Below, piece after piece: positions 52,597 through 61,680 of a stretch of 64,000 bases of DNA (the first letter of the stretch is position 1; each line of letters starts with the position of its first letter). The translations under genes were made by a program, and so were the position numbers. The DNA is taken from positions 1,922,001 to 1,986,000 of the forward strand of contig CAXXHV010000002.1 in NCBI GenBank assembly GCA_963678575.2, given 5' to 3'. Source of the DNA: Pleomorphochaeta sp963678575. GTDB taxonomy: Bacteria; Spirochaetota; Spirochaetia; Sphaerochaetales; Sphaerochaetaceae. A model generated the notes under the pieces. The model searched no databases, was not told the DNA's origin, and saw nothing but the letters and a program-made list of their open reading frames with translations.

Positions 52597-52926
52597 TTAT
52601 AGCATTTTACTTATATTACTATTTAGGTCTTTCCATTCTTCAATTAATTTGTCTAATACGGTTTTTCCTAAATCACTAATTTTATAATATTTTCTAGCCC
52701 TATTTTCGCTAGTATCCCAAGAGCTAATTAAAAGTTCTTGCTTCTCAAGTCTTCTCAATAATGGATATAAAGTATTTTTATCAATTTTTATTCCATTATC
52801 TTGTAAAGTTTGAACCAAAGAATATCCATATATTGGCTTTTTTGTATTAAGCAATACACTTATTACAAGTGTACCTCTTTTTAATTCTCCAAATAGATTT
52901 TCTAAAATGGTATCAAATTCACTCAT
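52597..52926 (-). CDS. PadR-family transcriptional regulator
   Basis: The 109-residue protein is a compact winged-helix PadR: L-K-R-G-T-L-V-I-S-V-L near residue 15, P-I-Y-G-Y-S-L-V-Q-T-L near 31, I-D-K-N-T-L-Y-P-L-L-R-R-L-E near 48 and A-R-K-Y-Y-K-I-S-D-L-G near 77, all family hallmarks. It is the first gene of a pair with the HAAS membrane protein. Its likely operator is the inverted repeat at 52945-52969 in its own promoter. Confidence 0.93.
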   Translation of the reverse strand: MSEFDTILENLFGELKRGTLVISVLLNTKKPIYGYSLVQTLQDNGIKIDKNTLYPLLRRLEKQELLISSWDTSENRARKYYKISDLGKTVLDKLIEEWKDLNSNISKML

Positions 52927-52944
52927 CTAAAACTCCTAATCACA

Positions 52945-52973
52945 CAATAGTGTACGATACACACTATTGTCAA
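52945..52973 (-). promoter_or_regulatory. PadR operon promoter with overlapping operator
   Basis: CAATAGTGT (52945-52953) and ACACTATTG (52961-52969) form a perfect 9-bp inverted repeat with seven bases between. On the minus strand TTGACA (52973-52968) is followed, after 18 bases, by TATTGT, so the repeat fills the space between -35 and -10. The position, 19 bases before the start codon, suits autorepression. Confidence 0.6.
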
Positions 52974-53056
52974 GAATAACCTATAAAAAAAGACTAATAT
53001 TTATAAAAATATTAATCTTCACTTAACATAATATGACTATTTATTACTTTTAATAG

Positions 53057-53749
53057 TTATTTAAATGGTAGAACATCTCTAAATAATTGAGAAATATCAC
53101 GTCCTTTTCTTTTTTGAATACTAACAATTTTCCAGAATATAAAACAAGCTAAAAAGGCTCCAACATTATTTTCAATGAGATCCGTCATTGTATCAAAAAG
53201 ACTGCCCTCTTGTGCTAAATTATATCCAGGAGTTCCTGCAAAAATTAAATCTGCAACAAATTCAAATATTTCCCACATTACACCTAATGTATTTACCGTA
53301 AAGAAGGTAATTATAGTAGCTTTTAAATCAATTTTATTTTTATCCAATTTTGTAAAATGTAATTCAATAGAATAAATTATTGAAAAAAGTAATAAAAATA
53401 ACCACATCCCGCCTAAAACATGCAAGATACTATCAAAGAGTGGATATATCTCATAAAAATGAAAGGCTTTACCTAAAATAGTATGTAATCCAATATGAAT
53501 TGTTGTAATTAATTTATATTCCTCTAAAATAACAATTTTAAATTTTCTTTTTAAATAGTAAGGAGAATAGATTACAAGAGCACAAATTATATAAACGCTC
53601 ATATCTGTAAATTTATATTTACTTATTCCATATAAGATTGGGAAAATAGATACAATTAATGCTAAATAATCATTTAGTTTTTTAAAAGTAATATAAACAT
53701 TTTTTGAATTAAACAAAAATGTTTCTTCAATATTTAAATTTTTTTCCAT
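53057..53749 (-). CDS. DUF2238 (YjdF)-like membrane protein
   Basis: The 230-residue protein has six predicted membrane helices. Its second half carries the DUF2238 pattern: F-D-S-I-L-H-V-L-G-G-M-W near residue 105, G-V-M-W-E-I-F-E-F-V-A-D near 155, and Q-E-G-S-L-F-D-T-M-T-D-L-I-E-N-N-V-G-A near 180, with conserved His, Glu and Asp in the membrane. The function of this family is unknown. It has an AGAGG ribosome site and stands alone, without an obvious operon partner. Confidence 0.8.
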   Translation of the reverse strand: MEKNLNIEETFLFNSKNVYITFKKLNDYLALIVSIFPILYGISKYKFTDMSVYIICALVIYSPYYLKRKFKIVILEEYKLITTIHIGLHTILGKAFHFYEIYPLFDSILHVLGGMWLFLLLFSIIYSIELHFTKLDKNKIDLKATIITFFTVNTLGVMWEIFEFVADLIFAGTPGYNLAQEGSLFDTMTDLIENNVGAFLACFIFWKIVSIQKRKGRDISQLFRDVLPFK

Positions 53750-53985
53750 TTTATTATGCCTCTAATTTCTATTTTAAACAAACCAATTATAATATTAAAA
53801 CAAAAAATATTATAGACTTTTATAAGAATTAAACTTCCTATAAATATAAAAATAATAAATGTTTAACATTTTTATATTTGTAAGTAGTGATCTTTATACA
53901 TAACCAAACATAAAAAAATATCCCATCTACCATATTGATTTTCAAACAATACGATAAATGGGATTATTATTAAGATATTCAATTA

Positions 53986-54555
53986 TTATAGAAATTTAAC
54001 TCTTAATGAAATATCTTCTTTCTCTTTAGCGTTTGGTTCAGAATTTATTCCACCAAAAGGCATTTCTGCATTAAGTTCATAGTTTTCTGGAATGTCAAAT
54101 AATTCTTTAACCATATTATCAATTACTGGATTATAGTGTTGAAGAGAAGCTCCAATTCCTAATTCTTTTAGACCGCTCCAAATTGATAACTCTAACATTC
54201 CTGCAGACTGTTTAGACCATTCTGTAAATTTTGGAGCATAAGGAGGAAATTGTTCTTGAAGAGCTTTTACAACATTATTATCGACAAAATATAGAATTGT
54301 TCCGTAACCATTTTTAAAACCATCTATTTTTTCTCTTGGAACTTGACCTTCAAATACTTCATAAATCTTATCCCATAATAAATCTTGTTTTTCTTTAGTA
54401 ACTACCACTACTCTTGAACTTTTCATATTAAAGGCATCAGGAACTAGTTCTGTAGCTTCTTTAATAAAATCAAATACTACCTTTTCTTCTACAGGTAATT
54501 TCTTATTTATATCGTAAATTGATCTTCTTTGTTTTAATGAATCAGTAATTCTCAT
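53986..54555 (-). CDS. Nitroreductase-family FMN oxidoreductase
   Basis: The 189-residue enzyme has the nitroreductase fold: L-K-Q-R-R-S-I-Y-D-I near residue 7 (FMN phosphate contact), P-D-A-F-N-M-K-S-S-R near 40, and L-G-I-G-A-S-L-Q-H-Y-N-P near 131, close to the YdgI/Hbn-type oxidoreductases. It would reduce nitro compounds or quinones with NAD(P)H. It is the third gene of the MarR-pirin operon, 14 bases behind pirin, which suggests a role in electrophile or quinone stress. Confidence 0.9.
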   Translation of the reverse strand: MRITDSLKQRRSIYDINKKLPVEEKVVFDFIKEATELVPDAFNMKSSRVVVVTKEKQDLLWDKIYEVFEGQVPREKIDGFKNGYGTILYFVDNNVVKALQEQFPPYAPKFTEWSKQSAGMLELSIWSGLKELGIGASLQHYNPVIDNMVKELFDIPENYELNAEMPFGGINSEPNAKEKEDISLRVKFL

Positions 54556-54569
54556 ATTTTCTTTTCTCC

Positions 54570-55403
54570 TTAATTGTTGTTTTTTATAAAAGTGCCTTCT
54601 TCCAATTCTTTAAAGGCTTCATTTATTTGTTTTTCACTATTCATAACTATAGGGCCAGCCCATGCTATTTCTTCATTTAATCTTTGTGTTTTTAAAACCA
54701 ATAGTTCAATATTTTCTTCTTGAGATTCAATTTCAAAATAATCTCCATTAGTTAATTTAACTGCAGTTTTCTCTAAGACTTCTTCATTTGATATTTTTAA
54801 TTTACCAAGAAGCGAAAAAAGAATTACAGTTTGATTATTTTCTGTTTCAAGTTTTAATTTATTATTCTTTTCTAAATTAACTACATAAAAGTCTAAAGGC
54901 AAATATTTTGATTTATAGGCACTATATTCTTTATATTTTCCACTTATTAGTTTTAAAACTCCACCATCTATTTTTATTTTTTTTATATCATTATCTTTGA
55001 TATTTAAATAACTTGGTGGATCCATTTTACTATTCTTAGGCATATTCAACCATAATTGAACACCTAATAATCTTTCTGATTTTGGAAGTTGTTCTTCATG
55101 CATAATTCCAGAGGCTGTACTCATCCATTGAACTTCTCCATCTTTAATAATTTCTTCATTATTTAAAGTATCTCTATGAATCATTGTGCCTTTTGATAAA
55201 TAACTGATTGTTTCGATTCCTCTATGAGGATGAAAAGGAAAGCCTTTTTTATAATCTTCATAATTAGTAGAATCAAAAGAATCTAACATTAATATTGGGT
55301 CAAAATCATTATAGTTTATTCTACTTAATACTCTAACTAAATGAACATTATCACCATCTACTGTGTTATATCCAGTAACTTTTTTTTCTATATTTCTTTT
55401 CAT
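54570..55403 (-). CDS. Pirin-family cupin protein (YhhW-like)
   Basis: The 277-residue protein has two cupin domains. The N-terminal one shows P-F-H-P-H-R-G-I-E-T-I-S-Y near residue 55, and H-E-E near residue 101, the metal-binding histidines and glutamate of pirins. Bacterial pirins such as YhhW have quercetin 2,3-dioxygenase activity; the physiological role is unclear. Its start overlaps the MarR stop by four bases (ATGA). Together with the nitroreductase this looks like a defence against phenolic or quinone compounds. Confidence 0.92.
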   Translation of the reverse strand: MKRNIEKKVTGYNTVDGDNVHLVRVLSRINYNDFDPILMLDSFDSTNYEDYKKGFPFHPHRGIETISYLSKGTMIHRDTLNNEEIIKDGEVQWMSTASGIMHEEQLPKSERLLGVQLWLNMPKNSKMDPPSYLNIKDNDIKKIKIDGGVLKLISGKYKEYSAYKSKYLPLDFYVVNLEKNNKLKLETENNQTVILFSLLGKLKISNEEVLEKTAVKLTNGDYFEIESQEENIELLVLKTQRLNEEIAWAGPIVMNSEKQINEAFKELEEGTFIKNNN

Positions 55404-55822
55404 AATTTATAACCTGATAATTTCTTCAAATATTTTAATAAAATATCTTGTTCACTTTCATCTAAAACTGATATTTGAGATAAAATATTCTTCTCAATTT
55501 CTGGATAGACTTTATCCATTAATAATTGGCCTTTTTCACTTATACTAAGAATATATTTTCTCTTATCATTTTTATCTTGATATCTTGTAATTAAATTATC
55601 CTTTTCAAGATTTTTTATAATTACAGCTATTGTACCACTTGTACTTAATATTTTTTCTTGAACTTCTCCAACTGATAAATCCCCTTTATGATAAAGTGCT
55701 TCAAGCACAGCAAACTGAGGAGTTGTTAATTTATATTTATTTATAACTTTAAAATTAGTTTTATTTATTAGATTTAAAGCTCTATTCATTGCTATAAATA
55801 TTTTTAATTCTTGTTTTACCAT
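55400..55822 (-). CDS. MarR-family transcriptional regulator
   Basis: The 140-residue winged-helix protein has L-T-T-P-Q-F-A-V-L-E-A-L-Y near residue 32, V-G-E-V-Q-E-K-I-L-S-T-S-G-T-I-A-V-I near 52 (recognition helix) and the wing D-K-N-D-K-R-K-Y-I-L-S near 83. It leads the operon with pirin and nitroreductase. Two palindromes in its promoter are likely binding sites, so it probably represses the operon until a phenolic or oxidising ligand binds. Confidence 0.93.
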   Translation of the reverse strand: MVKQELKIFIAMNRALNLINKTNFKVINKYKLTTPQFAVLEALYHKGDLSVGEVQEKILSTSGTIAVIIKNLEKDNLITRYQDKNDKRKYILSISEKGQLLMDKVYPEIEKNILSQISVLDESEQDILLKYLKKLSGYKL

Positions 55823-55838
55823 TTGTAAGTCCTTTAAT

Positions 55839-55885
55839 ATCTCTCTACCTAGAGATAAATTACTCTAATTAGAGATAATTGTCAA
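55839..55885 (-). promoter_or_regulatory. MarR operon promoter with two palindromic operators
   Basis: On the minus strand TTGACA (55885-55880) is followed, after 17 bases, by TAATTT. The perfect palindrome CTCTAATTAGAG (55863-55874) lies in the spacer, and ATCTCT-N6-AGAGAT (55839-55856) covers the start region. Both share the AGAGATA half site. The second lies 17 bases before the MarR start codon. Confidence 0.65.
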
Positions 55886-56021
55886 TAGCCTTTATTATTT
55901 TTCTTTAATTTATATTTAAAAAACATGTTAAATTTGATAAGAAAAAGAGTAAATAATTAAAATATAATGAGAAACTTTAATAATTTTTAAACTATTTAAC
56001 TTCTAAAAAAATAATATATAA

Positions 56022-56684
56022 TTATTTTATTATTTGCATTATTCCATAAAAAACAACACTAGAAGTTAATGGGAGGGATAGATTATCAAATCCATTTGGA
56101 GTAATTGCTTCAACAATTGTTGAAATAATTGAGATAATAAGACTAATTACAAAAGTTTTTAAAATGTTAATATCCCTGTAATAATAAGTTATTAGAAGAA
56201 ACGTAATCAAAAAAGCTGTTATAAATACAGTAAAACTTCCTTCATTGCTTTTTTCTTTATTGAGACGGAAAGGATGTTTTCCAAACTTTTTGCCAACTAA
56301 TGCAGCAAAACCATCTCCATATCCCATAATTAATATCCCAAGTAACCCGATATAAGGCATATGAATATAGAAACTCCATAAGGCTAATATAAATAAGGAA
56401 ATTGAATAATATACAGTTCCTAAATCTTCTTTTCCTTCCCCTCTTTCCATTGCACTAAATACATTTTTCTTGTAAGAAAGATAATTTATAAAAATAAAAC
56501 AAGCAGGAACTATGGCGGCCTCAATTGGTTTATCAAAATAGTACATTGCAATAAACCACCAGTTACAAACACCAATATGGATAAATTTTCTTGTACCTTC
56601 AACATTTAAAATATTTAATTTCTCAAATATTGTTGAAATCCCAATTACAAGAAAGACAAAACCAAAAGACACAATATAACCCAT
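56022..56684 (-). CDS. Phytol/dolichol kinase-like CTP-dependent lipid kinase (VTE5-like)
   Basis: The 220-residue integral membrane protein has six to seven helices and the motifs of the polyprenol/phytol kinase group: E-G-T-R-K-F-I-H-I-G near residue 29, G-Y-G-D-G-F-A-A-L-V-G-K-K-F-G near 121, K-S-N-E-G-S-F near 144 and E-A-I-T-P-N-G-F-D-N-L-S-L-P near 192. Plant VTE5 phosphorylates phytol; related proteins phosphorylate dolichol or diacylglycerol with CTP. The actual prenyl alcohol here is unknown. A tocopherol-cyclase-like gene lies directly upstream on the same strand. Confidence 0.82.
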   Translation of the reverse strand: MGYIVSFGFVFLVIGISTIFEKLNILNVEGTRKFIHIGVCNWWFIAMYYFDKPIEAAIVPACFIFINYLSYKKNVFSAMERGEGKEDLGTVYYSISLFILALWSFYIHMPYIGLLGILIMGYGDGFAALVGKKFGKHPFRLNKEKSNEGSFTVFITAFLITFLLITYYYRDINILKTFVISLIISIISTIVEAITPNGFDNLSLPLTSSVVFYGIMQIIK

Positions 56685-56847
56685 TAATAAACCTCATTAA
56701 TTCTTTATTTATTTTATTAGCTAATAAAGTATTAACACAATTCCTTTAAAAAATACAATATTAGTTAATGTTATAATTAATTATTATATTAATTTAAAAA
56801 ACACAATAATATAAATTATAGAAAATACAATAATATATAATAAGTTT

Positions 56848-57810
56848 TTATACTTTCATCATTATTTCTATTCCAGCATTAATTCCTTCATCTGAAATTT
56901 TATATCCTGTTTTAGAATCTTCTAATGAAATAGAAACTTTACCTGAAAGACCTTCTTTAATTGAATTATTCATAACCCCATCTTTGGGTGAAGTTAATTC
57001 TTGTACATTTTTAACCTGAGCTTTTATAACTAACTCATAGCTACCTTTTGTTAATTTTAGAGTAAAGCTCTTTTCATCTATATTAATAATTTTCAGTTTT
57101 GAATTATTATAAAAAGCAAACCTATATTCTTTATCTTTAATAAATAAAGAACAAAAGAAACCTTTAAATGTAGTTCCTAATAAAGGTATAATTGCAACAG
57201 AAAAAGCTAACTTAATATCTTCTTTTTCAAAATGATTACATTGTAACCAAATATATTCTTTCGGAAAGGATCTTCCCCAATCTTTTTCAAAATAGCCAAA
57301 TCCTTCATTTAAATTGATAGAATTATTATTTACATTTAAGATACCAGAGATCTCATGTTTCATACTTATAATATCATGATTACATTCCATATTTGGGATA
57401 TAGCTAAAATATCCCATTATATTTGGATTAAAAAAAGACTTATTTAATTTTGTTAAATTATTAAATTCTAATTTTCCTTCAACTTGAATATCTTCATTAT
57501 GTATATTTATCTCAATAGAGTTTTCAGAGAATGAAGAATTATCAATTATTACTTTAAAAGGATTCTCTAGATATAAAAATTTGGATATATCATATTTTAA
57601 ATAATAAGATGTTAATTCTTCTTTTTCATTACAAATTATGCACTGAATAAAGCAATGTGGATCAATTTTATTATAACTAATACCTGGAATAAAACTTATA
57701 GTATATTTTGTATCCTTACTTACTTGTTTATAATACCATCCTTCGAAATATTTATTCGAGATAGTTTTTTTATTCCCTTGAAAGGTTATTTTGTTATAAT
57801 GCTTATTCAT
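56848..57810 (-). CDS. Tocopherol cyclase-like protein (VTE1 family)
   Basis: I use the ATG ending at 57810 (M-N-K-H-Y-N-K), eight bases after AGGAAG; an earlier GTG would touch that site. The 320-residue protein resembles the tocopherol cyclase family (PF14249) in Y-F-E-G-W-Y-Y-K-Q-V near residue 20, S-F-I-P-G-I near 37, F-E-K-D-W-G-R-S-F-P near 175 and Y-I-W-L-Q-C-N-H-F near 187. Plant VTE1 closes the chromanol ring of vitamin E. Bacterial relatives in anaerobes have no proven reaction. It is co-directional with the phytol-kinase-like gene. Confidence 0.75.
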   Translation of the reverse strand: MNKHYNKITFQGNKKTISNKYFEGWYYKQVSKDTKYTISFIPGISYNKIDPHCFIQCIICNEKEELTSYYLKYDISKFLYLENPFKVIIDNSSFSENSIEINIHNEDIQVEGKLEFNNLTKLNKSFFNPNIMGYFSYIPNMECNHDIISMKHEISGILNVNNNSINLNEGFGYFEKDWGRSFPKEYIWLQCNHFEKEDIKLAFSVAIIPLLGTTFKGFFCSLFIKDKEYRFAFYNNSKLKIINIDEKSFTLKLTKGSYELVIKAQVKNVQELTSPKDGVMNNSIKEGLSGKVSISLEDSKTGYKISDEGINAGIEIMMKV

Positions 57811-57920
57811 AAAATGCACTTCCTAAATCATAAAGATTATTTATAAGTATTATAACATAATTATTTATATTATTTTTTTCAATTTAAAATATGAGTAATT
57901 AATAAATAGAACTATATTTT

Positions 57921-58415
57921 TTATTCTTTAGGGAAAAAAGGAATGCATCTATTTGTCTTTTTACAATAATCTTTATATTTATCACCATATTTATTTAATA
58001 ACCAAATCTCTTCTGTATGAATCATCAATTGAGTTAGTATTATCCAATATATTATTGGTAAAATTAAAAATAATAGGTTATGAGTAAAAAATAGTATTCC
58101 AGATGAAACAAATAGAAATGCACTGTAAATCGGATTTCTAACATATTTATAGATTCCATCTACTACTAAATTATTATCCTTAATATTTTTATCAATCTTT
58201 GAGATAACAACTGCACTTATCCAAATTATTAAGCCAGAAATTATAATTAGAAGCCCTAATATATCTATAAATATTGTAAATTTTGAAAATCTAAAATTAG
58301 AAAAGAAACCTACTTTATTAAAAATAATAGCAAATACAGTAATAACTATGATGAGCGTTACATAAAACGGACCTACTCCAAAAACTGGTAAATTATTCTT
58401 ATTTTTCAATTTCAT
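57921..58415 (-). CDS. Isoprenylcysteine carboxyl methyltransferase-like membrane methyltransferase
   Basis: The 164-residue protein has four or five membrane helices and the ICMT/PEMT motif set near its C terminus: G-I-Y-K-Y-V-R-N-P-I-Y-S-A near residue 100, E-E-I-W-L near 140 and Y-G-D-K-Y-K-D-Y-C near 147. Members methylate prenylated cysteines, phospholipids or other lipids using S-adenosylmethionine. Its placement between a nitroreductase and the tocopherol-cyclase-like gene on one strand suggests a lipid-modifying cluster, but co-transcription is not proven. Confidence 0.82.
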   Translation of the reverse strand: MKLKNKNNLPVFGVGPFYVTLIIVITVFAIIFNKVGFFSNFRFSKFTIFIDILGLLIIISGLIIWISAVVISKIDKNIKDNNLVVDGIYKYVRNPIYSAFLFVSSGILFFTHNLLFLILPIIYWIILTQLMIHTEEIWLLNKYGDKYKDYCKKTNRCIPFFPKE

Positions 58416-58477
58416 AAAATCTTCTTCTTAAAAAAAACTACAAAGCTTAATTTTCAAACTTTGTAGTTTCTATATTC

Positions 58478-58996
58478 TTAATATGTATTAAATACAACTA
58501 ATTCCTCAACAGGTTTTTTTTCTTTAGGTTTTCCTACTTTTGTAGGTTTACCTATAGGTAAAACAGCTCTAATTGTTTTATTTAGTGGAATATTTAATAA
58601 AGATCTAACAGCATCATTTATTTCTTTTGCTCTTAATATTCCATCGGTCCAAACTGTTGCACAACCTAAAGCTGTTACACTTAATAATATATTTTGACAA
58701 GCAGCACTATAATTTTCTATTTCAAAATTCATTGAAGAGATACCACTTTTATCTTCAGTTAATAACACTAATACAAAAGGAGCAGTTTTTGTGCCATTCC
58801 CTTTAATTATCTTACCCAATTTATTTATAATATCCTCATCTTTTATTGCTATATATGAGGTTGTTTTAATATTCATCCCAGAAGGCGCTGCAATTGCAGA
58901 TTTCAAAATTAAGGATATTTCTTCATCACTCAATTTTTCATCTGTGAAAGTGCCCCGGTATGAATAACGATTATTTATAACTTCAAAAAAATCCAT
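58478..58996 (-). CDS. Nitroreductase-family protein (second)
   Basis: The 172-residue protein is a short nitroreductase: F-F-E-V-I-N-N-R-Y-S-Y-R-G near residue 3, A-I-A-A-P-S-G-M-N near 34, E-N-Y-S-A-A-C-Q-N-I-L-L near 91 and A-L-G-C-A-T-V-W-T-D-G near 109. AGGAGG precedes the ATG. It is not closely similar to the nitroreductase at 53986. FMN-dependent reduction of nitro groups, flavins or quinones is expected. Confidence 0.9.
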   Translation of the reverse strand: MDFFEVINNRYSYRGTFTDEKLSDEEISLILKSAIAAPSGMNIKTTSYIAIKDEDIINKLGKIIKGNGTKTAPFVLVLLTEDKSGISSMNFEIENYSAACQNILLSVTALGCATVWTDGILRAKEINDAVRSLLNIPLNKTIRAVLPIGKPTKVGKPKEKKPVEELVVFNTY

Positions 58997-59180
58997 TTAT
59001 GCCTCCTAACTTATATTTTAAAAATGGAATTTTAAATTTTAAGGATTTATTGTATTTATTAAAATTAATAAAGCAAACCTTATTTATATGAAGCTTACTA
59101 TTTCTTAAACATATTTTCTAGACAAATTAATAATTAATATTTTACAAAGAAGGATTAATAAAAGGATCTAACCAAAAAAA

Positions 59181-60722
59181 CTATAATTTTTCATTACAAA
59201 CAATATTTTTGCCTGATTTTTTAGCATGATATAATAATCTGTCAGCTTGTAATATTAAGCTTTCAGCATCATACTCTCCACTAAAGCTAATTACGCCCAT
59301 ACTTAAAGTAACCAATTTATCAATTTTATCAAATTTATGATTATTGACAATATCTTTTATTTTGTTTGCAATTGCTGTAGCAATCTCTTTATCTACAGAG
59401 GGCAATACTATTAAGAACTCATCCCCACCATATCTGAATAAATATCCATCAATTGATAATTTGTTAACCACTATTTCAGAAATAGTTTTTAAAATTAAAT
59501 CACCTTTGATGTGCCCATATGTATCATTTAATAATTTAAAATCATCTATATCAAACAATATAATAGAAAAAATTTTCCCTTGCTTATTATACTTTAAAAT
59601 TTCTTCATTAATTGATTGATATAATAAATTTCTATTATAAGCATTTGTTAATTTATCTTGATTTGTTACTCTTTCAATTTGTATTCTATTTAATGCAACT
59701 AGTATTACTAATATTAACCAGACTACCCATAAAAAACCAAGTAAAACTAATTGAAAAATATAAGAGATTTCTAAAGAAAAGATATAATTACAATTATTTG
59801 AGAATATTAAATAACCAACATAAAATCCTTCAACATTTTTTATACTAATAAAACCATTACAATAATCAACTTTATCTAATACCACGTGAGTATGAAAAGT
59901 TTTATTTTCTAATAATAAAGTACTAACATCACTTTGATTAATTAATATCTCTTGAAGATTATAATCAATACTATCTTTTGTATCATTATCAATAAAATAA
60001 TCGTTAGAAAATGATACTGGAGAATAATGTAAAGTAATTTCATCTTCTAAAACTTTACGCTCTACAACAGATTTTTTAATTATAAAGCTACAATTAGTAT
60101 CATATAACTCCTTCATCAATTTAGAAATCGAAGAATAGGATAAACTGATTTCTACACAACCAACATATTCATTATTAAAAAAGAGTGGATATTCAAACCT
60201 ATATCCATTAAAAATTCTACCCTCTTCAAAACCTTCAATAGGTTTTTTATTATCATTAACATACTTAACAGTATATCTAAATTGTGATAAATCATCACCA
60301 AACTTTTCTTTTCTATGCATTCTTAAAAAACTTGTATTGTCTTTTAAAACAAAATGATATTGTCGAAAACTATCTTCAATAGCTTTTTGATAATCATAAT
60401 CTGATAGCTCTATTAATTCATTTCTTAATTCATTTCTCTTTGCTTCAGTAGCACTGTTAGCTTCAAGCATAATTTCTAAAACTCTATCATTAGTTTGAAT
60501 TCTATCAAAATATAAATGAGATAACTCTCTATAACAATAAATTGCAGTATTATATTGTTCTTCGTAATTCTTAACTAGATCATTTTCAAGGGATAATAAT
60601 TTTTGTTGATAATTTGTTCGCACTTGATTAACTATAAGCATTAATAAAAATGTTATTATTGAAATTATGATAATTGCGATTGCTCGTATCCGAGTTATTT
60701 TCTTTTTAAAAAAAGAATTCAT
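59181..60722 (-). CDS. Membrane sensor diguanylate cyclase (GGDEF)
   Basis: The 513-residue protein has a membrane helix at about 12-32, a large outside sensing domain (33-310, dCache/double-Cache-like), a second helix near 320-345 and a GGDEF domain to the end. The catalytic motif R-Y-G-G-D-E-F is complete, preceded by D-I-D-D-F-K-L-L-N-D-T-Y-G-H. It should make cyclic di-GMP in response to an external signal. No R-x-x-D inhibitory site stands at the usual distance before G-G-D-E-F. It is transcribed alone. Confidence 0.92.
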   Translation of the reverse strand: MNSFFKKKITRIRAIAIIIISIITFLLMLIVNQVRTNYQQKLLSLENDLVKNYEEQYNTAIYCYRELSHLYFDRIQTNDRVLEIMLEANSATEAKRNELRNELIELSDYDYQKAIEDSFRQYHFVLKDNTSFLRMHRKEKFGDDLSQFRYTVKYVNDNKKPIEGFEEGRIFNGYRFEYPLFFNNEYVGCVEISLSYSSISKLMKELYDTNCSFIIKKSVVERKVLEDEITLHYSPVSFSNDYFIDNDTKDSIDYNLQEILINQSDVSTLLLENKTFHTHVVLDKVDYCNGFISIKNVEGFYVGYLIFSNNCNYIFSLEISYIFQLVLLGFLWVVWLILVILVALNRIQIERVTNQDKLTNAYNRNLLYQSINEEILKYNKQGKIFSIILFDIDDFKLLNDTYGHIKGDLILKTISEIVVNKLSIDGYLFRYGGDEFLIVLPSVDKEIATAIANKIKDIVNNHKFDKIDKLVTLSMGVISFSGEYDAESLILQADRLLYHAKKSGKNIVCNEKL

Positions 60723-60925
60723 TAATTATTACCTATTTTAAATTTACAAAAATATAAAAAATAATTCTTAATATTTTCATAATATATCTGTTATAAAAAG
60801 TTATATTTCCCTCTAACCATTTATTATAGACTAATTTATAAAATTTACATTTGCAATAAAAAAACACATTTTTTGTTTTTTTATATAAAAATATAGACTT
60901 TTTACAATTAAGTTATATTTATTGT

Positions 60926-60955
60926 TTGACAACTACCAATATATTTCATCATAAT
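60926..60955 (+). promoter_or_regulatory. Sigma-70 type promoter of the membrane protein gene
   Basis: TTGACA (60926-60931) and CATAAT (60950-60955) are separated by 18 bases and stand 30 bases before the start codon, with AAAAGGA as ribosome site in between. Confidence 0.6.
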
Positions 60956-60984
60956 AATTATAGTGATAGTAAAAAGGAATTTAT

Positions 60985-61680
60985 ATGGACAATTTAAATT
61001 TCAACAATAAATACATTTATAGGGTATTCGGGATTTTGGCTACCTTTTCAGCTTTTGTGCTTATAATTGCTGATTACTTATTAGAATTTAATAAAGAGCA
61101 TGGTGTTGATTTCTCAAAGATTGTTGAAAATAATTGGATTTATATACCTGATTGGAGATTTTCTTTTTCAATTTATCTTTTTTCCTTTTTAATACCTTTT
61201 TATATATTAGGATTCTATCTTTTATATAAATTAGTAAGTAAAACAAATAAATTATTAGCTGTTGTAATTTTTAGTTTATTTTCTTATGGAGTTATTATTG
61301 GTTCTCCCTCAATACACACAACTATGGCTTTAAATGGACTTATTTATAAATTTGGTATTATGAATAACATATCATCTAATTTAATGTCAAAATTGATTGT
61401 AGATAAAATTACCAAAGCTATTTTCCCAATATTTGTAATTCATTATTTATTAACGTGGTTTGTAACTCCAAGCATTTTATTTGTCTATATAATCAGAGGT
61501 AAAAGTGACTTTAAAAGATGGATGGCCTTTTTAAATCCTTTAATTTTTTTGATTATTGGATTAATTGGAATTTCTTTAGTTCCAAATTTATTTAAATATT
61601 TAGCACCAGGATCTATTAACAAAGGTAACTTTGCACTTTTTCTATTAGTCACAATTAAATGCTGGAATTATAATAAATAA
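60985..61680 (+). CDS. Six-helix membrane protein of unknown function
   Basis: The 231-residue protein has six or so predicted membrane helices with the charged stretch E-F-N-K-E-H-G-V-D-F in the first outside loop and P-D-W-R-F-S-F near residue 55. I recognise similar hypothetical proteins in Firmicutes and spirochaetes but no function. A clear promoter and ribosome site support it as a real single-gene unit. Confidence 0.65.
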   Translation: MDNLNFNNKYIYRVFGILATFSAFVLIIADYLLEFNKEHGVDFSKIVENNWIYIPDWRFSFSIYLFSFLIPFYILGFYLLYKLVSKTNKLLAVVIFSLFSYGVIIGSPSIHTTMALNGLIYKFGIMNNISSNLMSKLIVDKITKAIFPIFVIHYLLTWFVTPSILFVYIIRGKSDFKRWMAFLNPLIFLIIGLIGISLVPNLFKYLAPGSINKGNFALFLLVTIKCWNYNK

